From the NCBI GenBank assembly GCA_016808115.1, contig JAEQBH010001838.1, positions 761,343 to 825,342 of the forward strand: a DNA stretch of 64,000 nucleotides, given 5' to 3'. A program made the position numbers and the translations under genes. The notes under the pieces were generated by a model. The model did no database searches. It saw nothing but the letters and a program-made list of their open reading frames with translations, and was not told the origin of the DNA. Shown piece after piece: positions 58,298-64,000 of this stretch; position 1 is the stretch's first letter, and each line of letters begins with the position of its first letter. The DNA comes from Tetrastigma voinierianum. Lineage: Eukaryota > Streptophyta > Magnoliopsida > Vitales > Vitaceae.

Positions 58298-59021
58298 AAA
58301 AACTTGTTTAATGACTGAGAATTATAAAATAATGTTTTTTGATAGGTATGTCATTTTTGCAAGTTAATATTAGGTCTAATTCTACAAAGTGCACGGGTAT
58401 TTTCGCAAATAATAAAGTGGATTTTAAAGTCCAAAATATCATTCCCATGAGAGTCGATGAAGCGATCTAAGATCAATTGCGCACCTTAGATGCACCATTT
58501 TGAACTCAAAGGTATAGTTGATTTGCTTAACTAGAGAACAAATGACTGAATAAAATTTTATAACTATAACAAAAATTTAAAATGAATTGGAATTTAGAGT
58601 TCATTAAGTAAAATTAACACTAGGAAATAGATCAATGTGAATTATCCCAGCTACATCCTTCTACAACGTGGATTCAACCATCGGTTGAAATTTGAACATC
58701 CAAAGATGCAAGATAGTATAATTTGGATTCCTACATACACTATATATTTCACTAATTAGAAAACCATATTCTTTCCAAACACATGGGTCTAATCAGTTAC
58801 TTATAGGACTTGATCCTCTTTCTAGAACGAGAATTATTTTTACTTTTCGATTACTTCACCTGTTCACAGGGCAGAGAGTGCTTGTCACATAAACAGGGAT
58901 AATACTAGCCTTCTCCAATCTAATTGGTATCTTATCCTACTAATTTAAGTAAACTCTCTATCTCCTTGATTAGATCTATGCTAACACTGGATCAAGATCA
59001 TTAAATCAAATAGAGGAGAAA

Positions 59022-61057
59022 TGTAACACCCTAAAATACACTCTAGTCGTTTTTAAACATAATTAGGGTACATTATAAGTGCATTTTGAAATTTTTCGCA
59101 ATTATTATTTTGCTAAGTAGAAAATTTGAGAAACAGATATACGAGATACAAGGAAAAATTTGGAATTGGTAAAATGAGGACCTAAGGGTCAAGAATATAA
59201 TAAGCTCAAATGCTAAAGTGAATTAAATGATAAATGAAAGTGAAATGAAGACAAAAAAAAGAGAAAAATGAGAAATGAGACTAAGTGTGGAAGGCCAAAC
59301 ATGGCCTTACACTTAAATGGGGTTTAAAGACCAAATTTTGGTCTAGAAAGCTCATTCTTAAGCAAATCCCGTTTTTGGAGAGAAAGAGAGGAGAAAAGAG
59401 AAGAGCTAGGGCTTGAAGAAGATCAAGTTTTGGTTGGGTTTCTTCCCATTTTCTTGCTCCTTTGTGATCAAGCGACTTAGAAATTGATTTGAAGAGGCTA
59501 GGTAAGAAAAACAAAACCTAATTTTTCCCTTTTGTGATTTTGATCTTGAGGAAAAGCCCTAACTTGGGAAAAAGAGGTTTTATTGATTCTAACCCATTAT
59601 TGGAATTAGTTTGGATAAGTTCCATAGTGGATTATAGAGATCATGAGTTTGATGAAGTTATTTGAGTTTTGTGTTGAGAAATGGCAAAATCACCATTTAT
59701 GGGAATTAGAACCCACAATTAGGTACGATACCCGAAGAGTAGGTTCGGTACCCATGGGCCAGAGAGGCAAAGTGGTACCGATGCCCAGATCAAGTGGTAC
59801 CCGATGCCATTCCTGAGAAAATGGTTGAAATGGAAATTGCGATCAAAGTAAATCTTGGTACCAATGCTTCCAGCAACCCTGATTTTTGTACCCTTGCATT
59901 GTTAAGCCCTAAATTCGTACACCGATAGTATAGGAACCCTAATAAATGACTAACGGGGGTTCAAATAAGAATGAAACTAAGTGAAAAACACATCGTACCT
60001 CGCTGCCTCGACGAGTTTGATGTTGGCGAACTTAATGCCCCTACGATAATATAGTAAGTTCCTAAACACATATAATTGTAGGGTATCCCTAGTCGAATAT
60101 TAAATGACCACGACTTTCATTGCGTGGGCAGGCATGCGTGGTATATAATTGCCGGTACTCTAATTAGTGTGGCTGACACTCTCTAACCGTGCTTTAGCAC
60201 ATTTAGTACTTCGGTACTCTCTGATTAGTGCGACGACACTCTGTCGGTGCCCGGCCTCTTCTTTATGCTCACGGCACCTCGATCTTGTAAAACGCTGGTG
60301 CTAATTTGTTTGCTGCATCTTTGCTCATTTCTTGTGCGGTAATTTGTTAAACATTATATGATAAAGTGAATAACGAATAAAGGTAAAAGTAATGTACATC
60401 GGCTCTTCCCTTTGAATGTACCTCACGAATTTACCTGCAGCCTGAAATATAAGCTTTGTAGTACCTACGCGTACCTTTGTACAAGTATAAGCTCTGTAGT
60501 ACCTACGGCTACCTTTGTACAAGTATAAGCTCTATAACTCCTACGGGATATCTGAACAAGTATAAGTTTGCTATAAGTACAAGTATGTGTATGAGTTTAT
60601 TATATGAATTCACGAAAAATTATGATATCTGCTACTGTATATATGTTACTGTAAAAGAGTATTAATGCATATGTATACATATAAGTCATATGTTTTCCAC
60701 TAAGCGTTAAGCTTAGCATGGGTTTTAATCCGTGTAGGTACAGAGGAGGACGTTCGCGATCTTCCATATACTACTAGGCCAACAAACTAGTAGGAGTCCA
60801 TCACAGTAGGTTTTGCGCTCTGATTATGTAAATGTAAATGTACAGTTTTTGTGTATATGTATATGTAAATGGGACTTAGGACTGTATGTATTGACACTGT
60901 AAACACCACTACGGTGGTAGTTTTATTTTATATTTTTGTATATGATATTTTGATTCAGTTATAAGACTTGGGCCCACCAATGTCTAAAAAAAGTAAAGAG
61001 TCCCAGTCCCGTTTCGTGCCCCCTTCATCCACCTAGGCGAGGGTTAGGGGTGCGACA
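59022..61057. mobile_element. Solo LTR, 2.0 kb, Ty3/gypsy-like, nested in Athila LTR
   Basis: Starts TGTAACACCCTAAAAT and ends TTAGGGGTGCGACA. Both flanks carry AGAAA (59017-59021 and 61058-61062), a perfect 5-bp duplication. There is no internal coding or PBS. End sequences again fit Tekay/Del-like gypsy LTRs. A different family member from the one at 34280-36389, since interiors do not match by eye. Confidence 0.88.
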
Positions 61058-61839
61058 AGAAACCTCTGATCAATTAGACTGATACATCAACCAACTAATC
61101 CTTAATTTCTGAGTAAATTAGTGATCTATTAGAGTAATCTTTTAGAGTTTATTAGTTCCATAATGTTAGTTTAGTATACCCCCAAGTAACTGCTCTATAC
61201 TCTCAAGAATCTCTCTCTCTGTGTCACTCAAAGGGCCTTCTAGAAATCAGAGTAAGATACAATCCTTTTCTGGGTACAAGCTATAATATTCGAAGCTTGA
61301 TTAATTTCAAAAACGACACGATTAAATAAATGCAAAGTTCTAACAATGACATTCTTTCAGTTGTGTGAAAATGATAACTAATCATCGATCCGTTCTTGGA
61401 AGGCTTAGTCTCTCAAAGCGGATTACAAATATCTTGTTGACTAACTCATCGGAAAAATTCACTAAAATTGCAAGCAAACTGAAATAAATGAACTCCAGAT
61501 AAATTCCAGATTCCATTGAATTCAGACAGTAATGAAATCCCAATTTTTACAATGAACCTAGCTTGAAACTTCAACCTAGATCACTGCTCAAATCCAAAGA
61601 AAATACTAGCTAAAATGTAAGCTAAAACTAAATCTACGAAAAAATAAATAAAAGAAAAATAAAAGAAAAAGAAAAAGAAAAATAATATACAAAGGAGACT
61701 CTAGCTACCCAGATGTTCCTAGTTTGGCAAAAGCTGCTCATAGTGCCCTATGTGCTTATATTTATAAATTTTCAAATGATGGATTGCACTTTGAGGCTGA
61801 AATTGTGGATCCCTAAAAACTAGCCCAAGTGGCGTCTTT

Positions 61840-62490
61840 GTCACGACATAGAAAATTATGTCTATAGTCATACATTGCCTTTTTTTGGAGTATGCGACAT
61901 AGTTTGAAAATGTCTCGACATAGCTCAATTGAATTCGTCTTGTGATTGTCGCGACATTTTTTTAGTGCCTTGCAGTTTTAATACTCGACTGGTATGTCGC
62001 GACATAAAAAAGCTTTTTTGCGACAAAGTTTCCTTCTTGCTGCTCTTGACAGTGTTGCAACATAAAATTTCTATGTCGAGATAGAGTTCCTCAGCCTTCA
62101 GTTTTGTTTTATGTCGCGAAAAAAGTTTGGAATGTCGCAACATAAATTAACTCTTTTTCTCTAACTATGTCGCGACATTCTTCGGAAATGTTGCGACAAT
62201 ATGCAATTCTCCTCTAAGCGCTTCTCTTCAATTTATGTCGCGATATAGCTTCCGATTGTCACGACAAATATCTCTGCCTTTAGTTCTTTATTGTGTCGCG
62301 ACATAATTTTCTATGTCACGACATTCTTTCTATAGTTCTCATCAACCTTTGTCGCGACAATAATATTCTATGTCGTGACAGAGTTCCCTCAGCATTTTGT
62401 TGTAGTTGTGGCGACATAAAACTTCTCTATTGTGACATAGCCTTTTTGCCTTGCCTTTTGTCGGGACATAAAACTACTTGTTGCTACTTA
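61840..62490. repeat. TGTCGCGACA array in minus-strand LTR
   Basis: Perfect GTCGCGAC cores lie at 61948, 61995, 62169, 62295 and 62351, most with the outer T and A giving TGTCGCGACA. At least a dozen decay variants lie between them (TTGCGACA, TGTCACGACA, TGTCGTGACA, TGTCGCAACA). Spacing is about 25-60 bp. The surrounding sequence is T-rich. It is the same motif as in the plus-strand Athila element. Confidence 0.87.
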
Positions 62491-62514
62491 CCACACGGGT
62501 TACTTGTAGGCTTA

Positions 62515-62721
62515 TGTTGCCCGCATTCTAGGATGCGAAACAGCAGAGAGAATTTGAGGAAAGAATTCCTTGTGCTTTTTTCATTGAATTAACATGTGTA
62601 TATATACAGGAGGGATAGTCTATATTTCATAATCTGTTACAACTTTACATGTTAGGATTCCTAACTAGTTACAACTCTATATGTTAAGTTTTCTAGCTAG
62701 TTACAACTCTATATGTTAACA
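62515..62721 (-). repeat. Copia 3' LTR (207 bp), minus strand
   Basis: Plus-strand ends are TGTTGCCCGC and ATATGTTAACA, the mirror of TGTTAACATATAG...GGGCAACA on the minus strand. It contains two to three copies of a TTACAACTCTATATGTTA-type phrase. A purine tract (CTTGAGAGCGAG on the minus strand) precedes it, and copia pol lies upstream. Short LTRs like this are typical of the Ale/Retrofit group. Confidence 0.82.
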
Positions 62722-64000
62722 CTCGCTCTCAAGTTGGAGCATAGATGTCGGTCATGACTTGTTACATAAATAGCTAACAGGTCCCCACTTAGGCCTTTGT
62801 GAAAATATCCACCCAAGCTGTTCTCATCTTCACATATCTGTGAAATCAAACCGAGTTGTATTTTCTCACGAATGAAGTGGCAGTCAATCTCAATATTCTT
62901 ACTTCGTTCATGGTATCTGAGTTCGAGGCAATATGAAGAAAATTTGGTTATCACCTGCAGAAGTTTTAATTGGGACCCCGAGTCTTAAGGCCGACTTCCA
63001 TCAAGAGTTGATGAAGCCACATGATCTCACGCACAGACTGTGTCATTACTCCTATATTCGACTCTGCGCTTGAGCGAAAACAACCGCTATGCTACTCTTC
63101 CGTGAATTTAGATTTCCACCCAGCGAATGACGGTAACCAAATGTGGATCTCCTATCTTCCCCTTTGACCCCTACTGTCAGCATCTATAAGCACTCAACTC
63201 TTATTATGTCCATGATTACTATATAAGAATCGCCGTCAGGAGAGCTCACTCGCTCAAATAACATAGAATATGTTTTCATTGCCTAATTGTCGACGGTCGG
63301 AAGGTATGTGATGACTTCTGACATTGACTAAGTGTGCAATATCAGGACGAGTTACTTTAAGGTAATTCAGCTTCCCAACTAGTCTTCTATATCTCTAAGG
63401 ATCCTCAAACAAATCGCTTTCTCTAGTAAGGTGTACGCCCGGAGCCATAGAGGAACTACATGGCTTTGCTCCCAATTTTCTAGTCTCATACAATAAATCA
63501 AGCACATATTTCCTTTGAAATAAGAAAATTCCATGTTTACTCTGCATAACTTCAACACCCAAGAAATATCTAAGCATCCCTAAGTACTTTGTATGAAACT
63601 GACCTTGAAGAAATGACTTAAGGGATGAGATTCTATAAGTCATTTCAGGTGATAATAATATCATGCATACACACGACAAAATGATCACCAGGCTAGATTC
63701 CGTTAGAAAACGAAATGGTCGAATTGACTCTTACAAGCCAAATTTCTCAATTTGCTTGGTGAATTCTTGAACCAAGCACGAGGACTCTGCTTCAAGCCAT
63801 ATAACGAACTTCCGAAGGCGACAAACTTCCCAATCTCCCCCTAAGCAGCAAACCACAAAATTGCTCCCTATATATACCTCCTCCTGAAGATCGCCATGAA
63901 GAAAGACGTTCTTAATATCAAGCTGATGAAGATCCCAATTATGAGTGGCAGCCAGGGAAATAAAAAGCCGAACATATGTCATCTTTGCAATGGGGAAAGG
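62722..64000 (-). pseudogene. Copia RT and RNase H, minus strand, cut by window edge
   Basis: Read from the right edge. 63982-63731 gives MTYVRLFISLAATHNWDLHQ, LDIKNVFLHGDLQEEVYIG and WEVCRLRK, the RT fingers. 63688-63395 gives SLKSFLQGQFHTKYLGMLRY, FLGVEVMQSKHGIFLFQRKY and VLDLLYETRKLGAKPCSS. The YVDD site just before is damaged (VCMILLS). 62954-62709 gives IEIDCHFIREKIQLGLI, the RNase H end. Several stops and shifts occur. Between 63000 and 63390 little is readable. The 5' half and 5' LTR are beyond the window. It inserted into the Athila-like LTR. Confidence 0.87.

Larger units (their letters stand above)
58304..62514 (-). repeat. Minus-strand Athila-like LTR, interrupted and truncated
   Basis: The LTR begins (as its 3' end) at TGTTTAATGACTG on the plus strand. 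It runs right until a copia element cuts it at 62515. The part nearest the PBS resembles the matching part of LTR 1 in style (GGGAATGATAT, a TGCACTT-type phrase), and the distal part has the GTCGCGAC array. A 2,036-bp solo LTR sits inside it. Net visible length is about 2.2 kb. The LTR's upstream end is not in the window. Confidence 0.72.

Overview
This window is a stretch of plant nuclear DNA, probably from a eudicot. It is AT-rich and consists almost entirely of dead or dying mobile elements. Plant-specific signs are Ty1/copia and Ty3/gypsy (Athila and chromovirus) retrotransposons, hAT DNA transposons, tRNA-derived SINE-like sequences, an endogenous pararetrovirus fragment and a CC-NBS-LRR disease-resistance gene relic. 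I see no intact protein-coding gene, rRNA, tRNA gene or CRISPR array. Family names rest on motifs I could read in translation; no alignment or database search was run, and the species is not identified.

Layout. 1-3950: AT-rich DNA with a (TA)n microsatellite, a SINE-like unit, and a caulimovirid-like movement-protein fragment (2267-3339). 3951-9626: a complete but mutated copia element with both LTRs, an initiator-Met PBS and a polypurine tract, carrying a 1,148-bp-offset internal duplication and a 111-bp tandem repeat. 9817-31804: a very large Athila (Ty3/gypsy) element with gag, protease, reverse transcriptase, RNase H, integrase and an envelope-position region, all broken. Its second LTR contains a 1,270-bp insert flanked by an 11-bp target duplication and a 4,049-bp hAT transposon. 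Without these inserts the two LTRs are about 2,998 and 3,000 bp. The second LTR is followed by a second primer-binding site, so it is not a simple 3' end.

31805-40153: unassigned DNA, a second SINE-like unit, a 2.1-kb solo LTR with perfect TATTT duplications, and 660-bp tandem repeats. 40154-42998: an internally deleted chromovirus whose RNase H, integrase and chromodomain part is well preserved. 43000-47780: repeats related to those at 37-40 kb and a small non-autonomous hAT element with a perfect 8-bp target duplication. 47980-51183: a CC-NBS-LRR pseudogene with clear P-loop, kinase-2 and RNBS motifs, broken by a frameshift at the GLPL motif and by later stops. 51184-55690: gene-free DNA with a 312-bp tandem duplication. 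55690-57530: a junkyard of a gypsy protease piece, a copia RT/RNase H piece and an inverted LRR fragment. 58280-62514: the PBS and LTR of a second, minus-strand Athila-like element, interrupted by a 2.0-kb solo LTR (perfect AGAAA duplications) and cut at 62515 by a minus-strand copia element that runs off the right edge.

The most distinctive signal is not a gene. The palindrome GTCGCGAC (often TGTCGCGACA) recurs many times in the Athila LTRs, in the Athila internal region and in the minus-strand LTR. Each site also appears in the one-step decay forms expected from loss of methylated CpGs.
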